Shown here: positions 6,785-13,254 of the stretch, one piece after another
How the letters are laid out: every line of letters begins with the position of its first letter
Position numbering within the stretch: position 1 is the stretch's first letter
Virus record (IMG/VR): IMGVR_UViG_3300032315_000814
Location: 1-35,832 of that record
Length of the DNA stretch: 35,832 nt
Source: a virus
Strand: one strand, 5' to 3'
Translations under genes and position numbers: made by a program
Notes under the pieces: model-generated
Told to the model about the DNA's origin: nothing
What the model saw: only the letters and a program-made list of their open reading frames with translations
Databases searched by the model: none

Positions 6785-8819
6785 CTAGCCAAACCCTCCC
6801 ATTGGCCTGCCCGATCTTGCGTTTTTCGAGCAGCTTAGCGGCAGCGCGACCGAAGGCTTTTCTCTTTGCGTCGTCCGAGGCGCCTGGCTTGGCTTCCGTC
6901 TTGAACCGATCAGCCCACCAAGCCTCTGGGACACTCCGGACATTGTCCGGCATGTCCGGATGGGGGCTGACCATGCCCGAGGCGGCCAGAAGGTTGGTCA
7001 GCACGCGAAGGGCGGCGGCTTGGTCGCCGGACAGTCGGTCGCCGCCGGACGCCTCGGCCTGGGCGATGTCCTCGGCGCTCGGCGCTTCCACCACGCAAGT
7101 CGTCACCGGCTCGCCGTGGCGGTTCTTGCCTAGCTCGACCACCTCAAGCCGAAAGTGGAACACCTCGCCCTTCTTGACCTCGCGCTGCTTCACGGTCGTC
7201 GCGGTTTTGACCGGGCTGTCCTCGGTCGCCTTCACCTCGATCTCGGTGTCGATGGCGGCGCGCAGCAGGCTATGGCCTCGGGCGCCTTTGGCTTGGTCTT
7301 TGCCGCTGTGGTGGACAAACAGGACGCACGCGCCTGTCTCGCGGCGGATGGCGTCCATGTTCTGCACCAGCAGGCCCATGTCTTCGCTGGCGTTCTCGTT
7401 GCCGCCTGCGAAGGCTCGCGAGAGGGTATCAATGACGATCAGCTTGACCGGCGCGCCGATCTGCTCGGCGGCTTGCTTAATGGCCGCGATCAGCTTGGGC
7501 GTGTCCGCTTCCGGCAGCAGCAAGTTCATGCCGGCCTGAATGGCCGCGAAGTGGACAGGCTTGTCCGGCTGGTGTGTCCCGCGCCAGGCCGTGACGCGGT
7601 TGCGGAAGCCGACCCCGCCTTCCAGCACGCAATAGACCACGCCGCCCTGTTCGACGCGCCGGCCGTTCCATGTCTTCCCGGCGGCCACATGGAGCGCCAG
7701 GTCGGTCGTCCAGAAAGTCTTCCCGGCGTTGCTTTCGCCATAGACGACGGCGGCCGAGTTTTCGATCAGCACGCCTTGGACAAAGTCCTGGGCGTCCAGG
7801 CATGGCGTGATGTCGTTGAACCAGACCAAGTCAAAAGAGCGGGCCGCCGGCTGCGCTGCCGCCCTTGGCGGCGCGTCGATGATCTCGCTCGTCTCGGCGT
7901 CGTAGGTGGTGCCCGAGGCGGTCACGCCATGCCCAGCGGCAGGCGGATCGGGCGTTGCGGCGAGGCCGCGGATTTGCCCGGCGGCAATCCTGGCCAGGGT
8001 GTAGCGCACTTTAGCGCGGAACTCGGGCTCGCCCCGGCCGGCGCGGCTGAAGTCCACCTTGGCGGCGTATTGCGGCCAAGCGGCCTCATACAGTTCGCGC
8101 TCGTCCGGCAGTCGCCCCAGCTTGTCGCGAAGCTCGCGGCAGACGGCCAGGATCGTGTCCCGCATGTATTGCTCGCGGCCGTCTGTGACGCGCTCGACTG
8201 ACAGGCCAAGCGGCCCGGCGGCAGCCACGCGGACAATCTCGCCCGGCTGATCTGGCTGCGCTGGCGCATCGCCTGTGACGATGGCGACAAGCCAATCCGG
8301 CGCGTCGGCAATCGGCGCGTCCTCGGGGTGGCAGTCCACATCCCACACATAGGCCCGGCCGTTGGCGTGGATGGACGGGCAGGCGACGATAAAGCCGCCA
8401 TCGCCGCGAACATCCATGCCGGGCAGCACAGCCTTGCGGGTCGGCACATAATGGCCGGGGTGGCGCAGGATCACATGGCAGCCGCCGCCGGGCGTGAAGG
8501 CGCGGACGGACGCGGGCAGGCCCCGCTTTTCCAGATCGGCCAGCGTGTCCATGCCGCCAGTCGCGGCGTCGAAATCCAGCACGATAGTCCCGGCGCGGCG
8601 CCCTTGGACGAGGCCGACGCCGAAGGCGGGATTATCGGCGAACCACGCGAGCAGTTGGGCGCCATCGGCGGGCAGGGTTTGGAAGCGCGCCCATTTCTCG
8701 GCGGGGATCTTCTCCCCTCGCCGCACGGGCACAACGGACCAACCGAGCCCGGCGTAGAACCGCGCCCAGTCGAGCGCGGTTTGCGGGCTTGGAAGCGTAG
8801 GCGGTAGGCTGTCGGGCAT
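6780..8819 (-). CDS. Bifunctional primase-polymerase / RepA-like helicase fusion
   Basis: A 679-residue replication protein counted from the ATG at 8819; a TTG at 8822 would add one codon. Residues about 14-180 are a Prim-Pol domain: FYAGLGWSVVPV, the metal-binding pair in VLDFD (Asp82, Asp84), GGGCHVILRH with His115, then GMDVRGDGGFIVACPSIH. After a linker, residues about 335-560 form a RecA-fold hexameric helicase domain: Walker A GESNAGKT (361-368), Walker B KLIVID (459-464), and FVHHSGKD (501-508). The C-terminus has a winged-helix-like segment. Together it would prime and unwind phage DNA. GAGGG lies 10 bases before the ATG, inside a potential hairpin. The candidate origin abuts its stop codon. 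Confidence 0.93.
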   Translation of the reverse strand: MPDSLPPTLPSPQTALDWARFYAGLGWSVVPVRRGEKIPAEKWARFQTLPADGAQLLAWFADNPAFGVGLVQGRRAGTIVLDFDAATGGMDTLADLEKRGLPASVRAFTPGGGCHVILRHPGHYVPTRKAVLPGMDVRGDGGFIVACPSIHANGRAYVWDVDCHPEDAPIADAPDWLVAIVTGDAPAQPDQPGEIVRVAAAGPLGLSVERVTDGREQYMRDTILAVCRELRDKLGRLPDERELYEAAWPQYAAKVDFSRAGRGEPEFRAKVRYTLARIAAGQIRGLAATPDPPAAGHGVTASGTTYDAETSEIIDAPPRAAAQPAARSFDLVWFNDITPCLDAQDFVQGVLIENSAAVVYGESNAGKTFWTTDLALHVAAGKTWNGRRVEQGGVVYCVLEGGVGFRNRVTAWRGTHQPDKPVHFAAIQAGMNLLLPEADTPKLIAAIKQAAEQIGAPVKLIVIDTLSRAFAGGNENASEDMGLLVQNMDAIRRETGACVLFVHHSGKDQAKGARGHSLLRAAIDTEIEVKATEDSPVKTATTVKQREVKKGEVFHFRLEVVELGKNRHGEPVTTCVVEAPSAEDIAQAEASGGDRLSGDQAAALRVLTNLLAASGMVSPHPDMPDNVRSVPEAWWADRFKTEAKPGASDDAKRKAFGRAAAKLLEKRKIGQANGRVWLV

Positions 8820-8897
8820 CAACGCACGGCCCTCGCGGTTCCGCGTTGGTGGAAGCCGGGGGCGGCTCTGTGCTTGGCGGCTGGTTCCGCCCCCGGC
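8820..8897 (-). promoter_or_regulatory. Leader hairpins before the primase-helicase gene
   Basis: The 85-base gap between the SSB-like gene and the primase-helicase gene holds two dyads. One is a perfect 11-bp stem, GCCGGGGGCGG (8855-8865) with CCGCCCCCGGC (8887-8897), around a 21-base loop. It has no T-run, so it is not a classical terminator. The second is right at the start codon: CAACGC (8820-8825) can pair with GCGTTG (8843-8848), and inside it CGCGG/CCGCG (8834-8845) can form a rival hairpin. Both would affect the GAGGG ribosome-binding site (8830-8834). Translational control of the replicase is a reasonable inference. Confidence 0.45.
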
Positions 8898-8904
8898 GGC
8901 TCAA

Positions 8905-9624
8905 CTAAAACGGCAACGCTTCCGCGCTCGCCGCCTGCGGCACCGCAGCGGGCGGCGGCACATGGTTGGCCGGCGGCGCAGACGGCGCGGGCGCTGCGGC
9001 GGGCTGGGCCGCCCGGGCGGCAGGCGGCGGAACGGTGCGGTCGCCCAGCACCGCCGGGCGGTCCACCCATTGCGCGATGGCGAACAGCGGCGCGAAGAAG
9101 GTCGATGTGCCTTGCGGCGTCTTGATCTGGATGCGCTCAGATCCGGTCACGTTGACGACCGGCACCTTGCCGGTGGCGGCTTCGGGCGAGGCGCAAAACA
9201 GCGCCCACAGCGCGTCAACCGGCCCCATGACGGTCTTGCTGTTGGCGCTGAAATAGTAGGCGTCGCCGTCGCCAAAGGTCTTCTGCGACATGACCTTGAT
9301 GCGGAAGCCCGGCTGGAACGCCTTGCGCGGCTTTTCGCCGGGCCGACCTTCCTGCATTTCCTGCGGCTGCGGCGGGATGGGCTGGCCCATCGGGACGAGC
9401 ATGAAGGCCGGCGGGCTGCTGATCTTCATATAGCCGACCTCCAGGCTACCGAAGTCCATCAGCATCGTCGGGGACTGAAAGGGCGGCGTGGTGTCGTTGG
9501 TCCACATGCCGTCCTTCTGGATGCGCTTAGTCACCGTCCAGAAGCCGGTGCGGGCGTCCACGTTGATGCGGCCGAGGAACTCCCCGCTGCTGCCGCCGCT
9601 GTCTGTGCCTGGTATCCCGAACAC
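8905..9624 (-). CDS. Putative single-strand DNA-binding protein (SSB-like)
   Basis: A 239-residue protein starting at GTG 9624 with AGGAG six bases upstream. The first 165 residues are a mixed beta-rich domain (GRINVDARTGFWTVTKRI, then LEVGYMKISSPPAFMLVP, then FQPGFRIKVMSQKTF). A disordered Pro/Ala linker follows (about 195-230), and the protein ends in EALPF. A structured domain, a flexible proline-rich linker and a short acidic-hydrophobic tip ending in Pro-Phe is the plan of bacterial and phage SSB proteins, whose tips recruit replication partners. The position between a RecB-like nuclease and the primase-helicase supports this. I do not see a confident OB-fold signature, so the call is moderate. 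Confidence 0.55.
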   Translation of the reverse strand: MFGIPGTDSGGSSGEFLGRINVDARTGFWTVTKRIQKDGMWTNDTTPPFQSPTMLMDFGSLEVGYMKISSPPAFMLVPMGQPIPPQPQEMQEGRPGEKPRKAFQPGFRIKVMSQKTFGDGDAYYFSANSKTVMGPVDALWALFCASPEAATGKVPVVNVTGSERIQIKTPQGTSTFFAPLFAIAQWVDRPAVLGDRTVPPPAARAAQPAAAPAPSAPPANHVPPPAAVPQAASAEALPF

Positions 9625-9683
9625 TTAAATCTCCTATCGTTGCCGGCAGTTGGCAGGGCCGCCGGTCGTCGCCCTAATCCGGC

Positions 9684-10430
9684 TCAAAAGCCGAAAATCG
9701 CTCGCCCCGTCGCGCGCGTGGCCGGGTCGCTCCACATCCAGTGATCGAAGTCGGGCACGACCAGCGCGGCGAGTTCGTTGGGGTCAGAGGAAAGGCGCAG
9801 GAACCGCTCCAGCCGCTGCGCGATGTTCGCCAGCGCGGCGACATGCTCGGCCGCGTTTTCCAGGCGATAGACGCCGCACTTGCTGGGCGTGACGTAGGCG
9901 ACGCGGCCTTCCCGATTGGTGCCGTGGATGTAGAGGCCGACTTGCGCGGCGTGGGCGCTGCTAATCTCGGACGACAGCCTAAGCTGCGTCTTCAGGTCGA
10001 GCGTGATGCCGTGCTTGGACCAGCCGAAGTCTTGGAAGCCGAGGAACGGGACCGGCACGCCATCAAGCCGCACGTCGATCCGCTTCTGCACCTCGTCCGG
10101 GACGCCGTATTGCCGCAGCTCTGCCAGGCCAACGGCGACGATGCCCGGCACCGCCTCGCGTTCCTTCGTCCGCTTCGGATCGCCGGACAGCGCGGTCAGC
10201 CGGTCGAACTCGGCCAGCGCGATTTGCTGGCATTCTTCGACAGCGGCGGCGGGGTTGAGCAGCCCGTGGGCAATGCCGCTTTCGCTGGCCGTGCCGCGAT
10301 GCGCCGCAGCGCCGACCGGGCCGCGCTGGCGGAATAGCCGCTCGCACACCCACAAGGCGGGCTGCCATTTGAAGGTGTTCAGGCTCGAAACACTGATGTG
10401 TTCGATGCCGTGCATCGCGTAGCCGTTCAT
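9684..10430 (-). CDS. PD-(D/E)XK nuclease of the RecB/Cas4-like exonuclease type
   Basis: A 248-residue nuclease. Recognisable elements are ISVSSLNTFKWQPALW near the start, His44 and Glu50 in AHRGTASESG, the catalytic Asp134 in GFQDFGW, the Asp145-x-Lys147 motif in ITLDLKT, and Gln163 in AHAAQVGLY. These match the five motifs of the RecB-family PD-(D/E)XK exonucleases. In phages of this kind the enzyme resects double-stranded ends for recombination. Its neighbours, an SSB-like protein and a RuvC-like resolvase, make a recombination module. The ATG at 10430 overlaps the upstream stop (ATGA); Met6 is an alternative start. Confidence 0.88.
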   Translation of the reverse strand: MNGYAMHGIEHISVSSLNTFKWQPALWVCERLFRQRGPVGAAAHRGTASESGIAHGLLNPAAAVEECQQIALAEFDRLTALSGDPKRTKEREAVPGIVAVGLAELRQYGVPDEVQKRIDVRLDGVPVPFLGFQDFGWSKHGITLDLKTQLRLSSEISSAHAAQVGLYIHGTNREGRVAYVTPSKCGVYRLENAAEHVAALANIAQRLERFLRLSSDPNELAALVVPDFDHWMWSDPATRATGRAIFGF

Positions 10431-10894
10431 GCCCCGCCTCGCATCGTCTGCGCGCCGTAGAGCCCGAGCAAAGCCGCCTCAGCTCTCCCGTCGTCCTTCA
10501 CGCGCGCGAACGTCCCAGCCAGCCCAGGCCAAAGCTGCGAGGCCCGCAGCCGGGCGGCGGATTTGTCGGCAGGCACGCGAAGCGCCGCCTTCCACTTGGC
10601 CGGCGTGACCAAGCTGACCGGCACGCCGAGCGCCGCCAGCACGCCTTCGATCTGGCCGTAGCCGCGCCCGAAGTTGAACGAGCTGGCGACGCCTGCGCCT
10701 GGCCGGGATGCGACACGCTCAACAAAGGCGTGCGTGGCCGGGCGCTCGCGCAGCATGTCGGCCAGCGCGGCCGGCATCAGCTCAGACTTGCCGTTGGCCT
10801 TGGCGACCGGCAGATCGCGGACTTCGATCAGATGGCCGCCGTCCGACAGCCACGCGATGGCGCCGTGAATTCCTGGGTCACATCCGATAATCAT
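10427..10894 (-). CDS. RuvC-like Holliday junction resolvase
   Basis: A 155-residue RNase H-fold resolvase. I start it at ATG 10894 (MIIGCDPGIHGAIAW), which overlaps the upstream stop (ATGA); the longer open frame upstream is Arg/Pro-rich shadow. Acidic catalytic residues in order are Asp6 in GCDPG, Glu59 in HAFVERV, and Asp134/Asp135 with Glu139 in VKDDGRAEAALLGLYG. The SFNFGRGYGQIEGVLAALG segment (about 72-90) matches the RuvC-like pattern. It would cleave branched DNA from recombination or before packaging. Confidence 0.9.
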   Translation of the reverse strand: MIIGCDPGIHGAIAWLSDGGHLIEVRDLPVAKANGKSELMPAALADMLRERPATHAFVERVASRPGAGVASSFNFGRGYGQIEGVLAALGVPVSLVTPAKWKAALRVPADKSAARLRASQLWPGLAGTFARVKDDGRAEAALLGLYGAQTMRGGA

Positions 10895-11220
10895 ATGCGC
10901 GGCTTTCGGCCGACGTTGTGCCGCACTTGCTCGCGCACGCGGGCGACGACACTGGCCGGCAACCGCCGGGCCAGCAGGCCCCACTTGTATTCGACGGACT
11001 GCGGCGAGCGACCGAGCGAAGCGGCGATGTCCGGGATCGGGTGCGCCCGCAGGCGCCGACCCAACAGGACGCGCATTTCGTCGGCGGTCCACTTCTTCGC
11101 TTTTGCGCCCTCAAAAAGCCCCCGGCGGCCATCGCTGACCGCCGGGGCAGTTTGTGGGGAGGAGGCGATTGCGACGGATAACCCGCCGTCGCACCGGGAT
11201 AGGGGCGGCACGTCACTCAT
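10891..11220 (-). CDS. Myb/SANT- or GcrA-like helix-turn-helix protein
   Basis: A 109-residue protein from ATG 11220, which overlaps the upstream stop at 11217. A DNA-binding segment lies at residues about 42-89: KKWTADEMRVLLGRRLR, then IPDIAASLGRSPQSVEYKW. The KKWT start and the repeated helices resemble Myb/SANT-type domains and the GcrA cell-cycle regulators of alphaproteobacteria. The N-terminal 40 residues look disordered and the C-terminus is basic (RKPRI). It is probably an early transcription regulator; its target is not visible. Confidence 0.6.
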   Translation of the reverse strand: MSDVPPLSRCDGGLSVAIASSPQTAPAVSDGRRGLFEGAKAKKWTADEMRVLLGRRLRAHPIPDIAASLGRSPQSVEYKWGLLARRLPASVVARVREQVRHNVGRKPRI

Positions 11221-11435
11221 CGCGGCAGCCCGTTGTGCAGGCTGGGCATCCGGACGGCCCAAATCTGTTTGGCTTCGAGGATCGCTTGGCCGCTCGGCAC
11301 CAGCTCGACCTCGACCTTATGCCCCGCCTGCGCCCATGCGGCGCGGATCATGGCGGCCAGCTTTTCGGCGCCCTGCTTGGTCAGGAAATCGCCGCCGCCG
11401 GCAGGGCCGCCGCGGAATGGAGGATTGCGCATCAT
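11217..11435 (-). CDS. Small hypothetical early protein (72 aa)
   Basis: A 72-residue protein that begins with two methionines (ATGATG at 11435) overlapping the Cro-like stop, and ends overlapping the next start. The N-terminus is Gly/Pro-rich. A helix (AEKLAAMIRAAWAQAGHK) and a strand pair (VEVELVPSG, QIWAVRM) follow, suggesting a compact alpha-beta fold. No family was recognised. As the second gene of the leftward early operon it may modify host functions, but nothing in the sequence shows this. Confidence 0.6.
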   Translation of the reverse strand: MMRNPPFRGGPAGGGDFLTKQGAEKLAAMIRAAWAQAGHKVEVELVPSGQAILEAKQIWAVRMPSLHNGLPR

Positions 11436-11638
11436 GCGGCGGCGTCCGATGCAGGGGCTTCAAACAGATCCGGCCGCAGCTTGTGCGGCGGAATGCCGGT
11501 ATGTGCGGCAACGGCCCGCACCCGCTCGGCCGGGACGCGACTTTCGACCCAGCGAAGCACCGTCGAGTGCGAAACCCCGATGGCGCGGCTTAACGCGCTA
11601 AGGCGGCCACGTTGGGCGATGTGCTGCTGGAGCGTCAT
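11432..11638 (-). CDS. Cro/YdaS-like transcription regulator
   Basis: A 68-residue helix-turn-helix protein and the first gene of the leftward (lytic) operon. The plan LQQHIAQRGRLSALSRAIGV, then SHSTVLRW, VPAERVRAVAAHTGI and the ending HKLRPDLF is the YdaS/Cro-like pattern. The string SHSTVLRW at the recognition-helix position is identical in the divergent CI-like repressor, so both should read the same operators. It probably acts as Cro, shutting the repressor promoter. The ATG at 11638 lies only 6-7 bases after the predicted -10 element and has no ribosome-binding site, which points to a leaderless mRNA. Confidence 0.82.
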   Translation of the reverse strand: MTLQQHIAQRGRLSALSRAIGVSHSTVLRWVESRVPAERVRAVAAHTGIPPHKLRPDLFEAPASDAAA

Positions 11639-11644
11639 GCCGCA

Positions 11645-11673
11645 AATGTGTCCTATCCGGACACGTTGGTCAA
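11645..11673 (-). promoter_or_regulatory. Leftward early promoter with embedded palindromic operator
   Basis: On the minus strand TTGACC (11673-11668) is followed after exactly 17 bases by CACATT (11650-11645). Within the spacer and -10 lies a perfect dyad, TGTCC-N5-GGACA (11663-11649), extended by one base pair on each side (GTGTCC/GGACAC). The element is repeated almost base for base at 12095-12123 in front of the rightward operon, including the TTGACC, the dyad and the downstream TTTGCGG. That conservation in opposite orientations is the main evidence that this is a regulated promoter. The -10 is weak by E. coli standards. Confidence 0.65.
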
Positions 11674-11679
11674 GCGCAT

Positions 11680-11708
11680 TTGTCCGGAAAGCGGTAACAC
11701 ATTATTAA
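11680..11708 (+). promoter_or_regulatory. Candidate repressor-maintenance promoter and operator
   Basis: On the plus strand TTGTCC (11680-11685), 17 bases and TATTAA (11703-11708) form a plausible promoter for the CI-like gene. The -35 is itself part of an operator half-site, TGTCCGG at 11681-11687, whose partner half is degenerate. AGGA at 11721-11724 lies 7 bases before the ATG. An operator over the -35 would let Cro or CI regulate repressor synthesis. Confidence 0.5.
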
Positions 11709-11731
11709 GCTAAAGGGCGCAGGATGGCGGC

Positions 11732-12055
11732 ATGGCAAAGCGTCACCCGACTAGACCGCACCTCCGCTCCTGGCGTCTGCATCTCGGCAAGACGACGTTG
11801 GATCTTGCGAACATTTTGGGAACGTCGCACTCTACGGTGTTGCGATGGGAAGCGGGAGAGAACGGAGTGCAGCAAGAGACTTTTGAGGCGATTGCAAAGG
11901 CTTATGGGATCACGCCTGCGGAGCTGTCAGCCCCTCCAGCTGAAGCCGAGCGCGCTCGCCTGCTGCACCGCTTGATGTCGATCCTGCCTCAGATTGACGA
12001 CCGCCGGCTTCGGCGGCTGACCGACCTGGCCGAGGATTTGAGCGGCGACAAATAG
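11732..12055 (+). CDS. Small CI-like repressor (XRE-type HTH)
   Basis: A 107-residue XRE-family protein divergent from the Cro-like gene. The HTH spans residues about 15-67: LGKTTLDLANILGT, SHSTVLRW, EAGENGVQQETFEAIAKAYG, then ITPAELS. The C-terminal 35 residues are helical (LLHRLMSILPQIDDRRLRRL) and probably dimerise. There is no LexA/S24 self-cleaving domain, so induction cannot follow the lambda RecA-dependent path and must use another route, such as an antirepressor or simple titration. The start is ATG 11732 with AGGA upstream. An out-of-frame ATG at 11724 is rejected because its product is shadow-like. Confidence 0.85.
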   Translation: MAKRHPTRPHLRSWRLHLGKTTLDLANILGTSHSTVLRWEAGENGVQQETFEAIAKAYGITPAELSAPPAEAERARLLHRLMSILPQIDDRRLRRLTDLAEDLSGDK

Positions 12056-12070
12056 CTTACATTCAAAAAA

Positions 12071-12123
12071 TGTCCGGATAGCGCAGTTTTTCCGTTGACC
12101 TATTTGTCCGGTTAGAACACATT
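12071..12123 (+). promoter_or_regulatory. Promoter and two operators of the rightward integration operon
   Basis: TTGACC (12095-12100), 17 bases and CACATT (12118-12123) repeat the leftward early promoter. The operator TGTCC-N5-GAACA (12105-12119) differs from the perfect dyad by one base. A second TGTCCGGATA copy sits upstream at 12071-12080. The predicted transcript starts near 12130. Its short leader can fold as GCGGG (12125-12129) with CCCGC (12142-12146), enclosing AAGGGAG (12135-12141), the ribosome-binding site of the first gene. The repressor should therefore silence this operon together with the lytic one. Confidence 0.6.
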
Positions 12124-12148
12124 TGCGGGAGCCCAAGGGAGCCCGCAC

Positions 12149-12382
12149 ATGTCACAAAGCGCTACATCTTACCCACCACGCGACGGCGCTGCGCCGGTTG
12201 TCGCCGTTTCCGCGCCGCTGGCGTCTGCCGGTGACATCCGCGCCGCCATCGAGGTGCTGACCTACGAAGCGCAGGCGCACGACACGCTGACCGGCAATTA
12301 CCACGTCGCCGAAGCCGCCGCCCTGCGCCGCGTGATCGCGCTGCTCCGCGCTTGCTTGCATCACGCGGGAGCGGGCCGATGA
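12149..12382 (+). CDS. Hypothetical protein (77 aa), first gene of the integration operon
   Basis: A 77-residue protein with a disordered Ser/Pro/Ala N-terminus and a helical C-terminal half (IRAAIEVLTYEAQAHDTLTG, then VAEAAALRRVIALLRACL). AAGGGAG lies 7 bases before the ATG. It is the promoter-proximal gene of an operon in which each gene overlaps or abuts the next. No family was recognised. The position suggests a role in lysogeny or establishment, but this is unproven. Confidence 0.6.
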   Translation: MSQSATSYPPRDGAAPVVAVSAPLASAGDIRAAIEVLTYEAQAHDTLTGNYHVAEAAALRRVIALLRACLHHAGAGR

Positions 12383-12474
12383 CCCGCGCCGACATTTTCG
12401 CCGCGGTCATCGGCGGCCCGCTGTTTGCGCTGGCGACGTTCGCCTTCTTCACCGTTGGCAGCTTGGTGCTGTGA
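12379..12474 (+). CDS. Single-pass membrane microprotein (31 aa)
   Basis: A 31-codon gene, ATG at 12379 overlapping the preceding TGA by four bases and TGA at 12472-12474 overlapping the next GTG. After a short polar start (MTRADIF) almost the whole chain is hydrophobic (AAVIGGPLFALATFAFFTVG), a clear single membrane span. The two exact 4-base overlaps argue that it is translated. Small lysogeny-module membrane proteins often act in superinfection exclusion or membrane stress, but nothing here identifies a function. Confidence 0.5.
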   Translation: MTRADIFAAVIGGPLFALATFAFFTVGSLVL

Positions 12475-12713
12475 CGGCGATGTCCATGACCACAAGCCCG
12501 ACCCGAGCCGATTGGCTGAACGCCATGTCTGTCGCTGTCGCTGACACCGCACGCCGCCACGCCGCGGCAGGCGAGTTAACGCGCGCCATGCTGCGGCTCG
12601 CGGTAGCTGACGCGCTCGCCAAAGCCGCGACCGGCGACAGCCTGGGCCGGCGGCTTGCGCTGCTCGACGCCCGCGCGCTGCGGCGGGGAATGCGGGCGCG
12701 GGGTGATGCGTGA
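12471..12713 (+). CDS. Hypothetical helical protein (80 aa)
   Basis: An 80-residue Ala/Arg-rich helical protein. The GTG at 12471 overlaps the preceding stop (GTGA); an ATG at 12480 is a possible alternative start. No conserved motif was recognised. The C-terminus is strongly basic (RALRRGMRARGDA), so nucleic-acid contact is possible. It is coupled to the next gene by a GTGA overlap at 12710-12713. Confidence 0.5.
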   Translation: MTAMSMTTSPTRADWLNAMSVAVADTARRHAAAGELTRAMLRLAVADALAKAATGDSLGRRLALLDARALRRGMRARGDA

Positions 12714-12916
12714 TGTGGGCGCTCCTAATCATCCTTGCCGGCGCGCCCATGCCGCCGCCGGTGACCTGGCACACCACGCACGACCGATGCGAGGCCCACG
12801 CAGCGGCGGAGCTGCTGCACGCGGCGACCAACCGGCGCGAGGTGCTTCACGTCGAATGCCGGTCCTACGTCCTGCCGGCGACGCGCGCGACCGGGCGGGT
12901 GGAGGTGGTGCGGTGA
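12710..12916 (+). CDS. Small exported or membrane-anchored hypothetical protein (68 aa)
   Basis: A 68-residue protein. It starts at GTG 12710 (overlap) or the adjacent ATG 12713. It begins with a short hydrophobic segment (WALLIILAGAP) that looks like a signal or anchor. The remainder is polar with two cysteines, in DRCEAH and VECRSY, that could form a disulfide outside the cytoplasm. No family was recognised. The stop overlaps the next GTG. Confidence 0.5.
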   Translation: MMWALLIILAGAPMPPPVTWHTTHDRCEAHAAAELLHAATNRREVLHVECRSYVLPATRATGRVEVVR

Positions 12917-13254
12917 CGGACATCGTGGAGCGGCTGCGGCAGCGCGACGAGTATGATGCGGTGCTGGACCACGCGAACCGACCCTATGGGCTGGCAAAAT
13001 CGCTGGAACACGACGCCGCCGCCGAGATCGAGCGGGTGCGGGCCGAGCGCGATGAGGCCATTGACCAGCGGAACGCTGCCGACTTCGTGCTGGCAAGTGC
13101 CCTCGCCATGATCGAGCGCCGCAGCGCCCAACGCGACGCGGCGCGGGCAGAGGTGGAGAGGCTAAACGAGGCGCTAATACGCGAGCGCCACGGGTGGCAG
13201 GCCGAGGTTGAGCGGCTGCGGCGCGAAGTGCTGCGGGCGGGAGGGGCGTCATAA
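12913..13254 (+). CDS. Coiled-coil hypothetical protein (113 aa)
   Basis: A 113-residue protein from GTG 12913, whose GTGA overlaps the stop before it. It begins MTDIVERLRQRDEYD. From about residue 35 onward it is a near-continuous Glu/Arg heptad-type coiled coil (AAEIERVRAERDEAIDQRN, then AEVERLNEALIRERHGWQAE). Short ead/Ea22-type proteins of phages share this MTDIVERLR opening and coiled-coil body. Their function is not settled. Confidence 0.65.
   Translation: MTDIVERLRQRDEYDAVLDHANRPYGLAKSLEHDAAAEIERVRAERDEAIDQRNAADFVLASALAMIERRSAQRDAARAEVERLNEALIRERHGWQAEVERLRREVLRAGGAS

Noticed and set aside
11432-11638. YdaS-type toxin-antitoxin module
   Set aside because: Only the YdaS-like DNA-binding half is present. 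There is no YdaT-like partner, and divergence from a repressor with shared operators fits a Cro role better.
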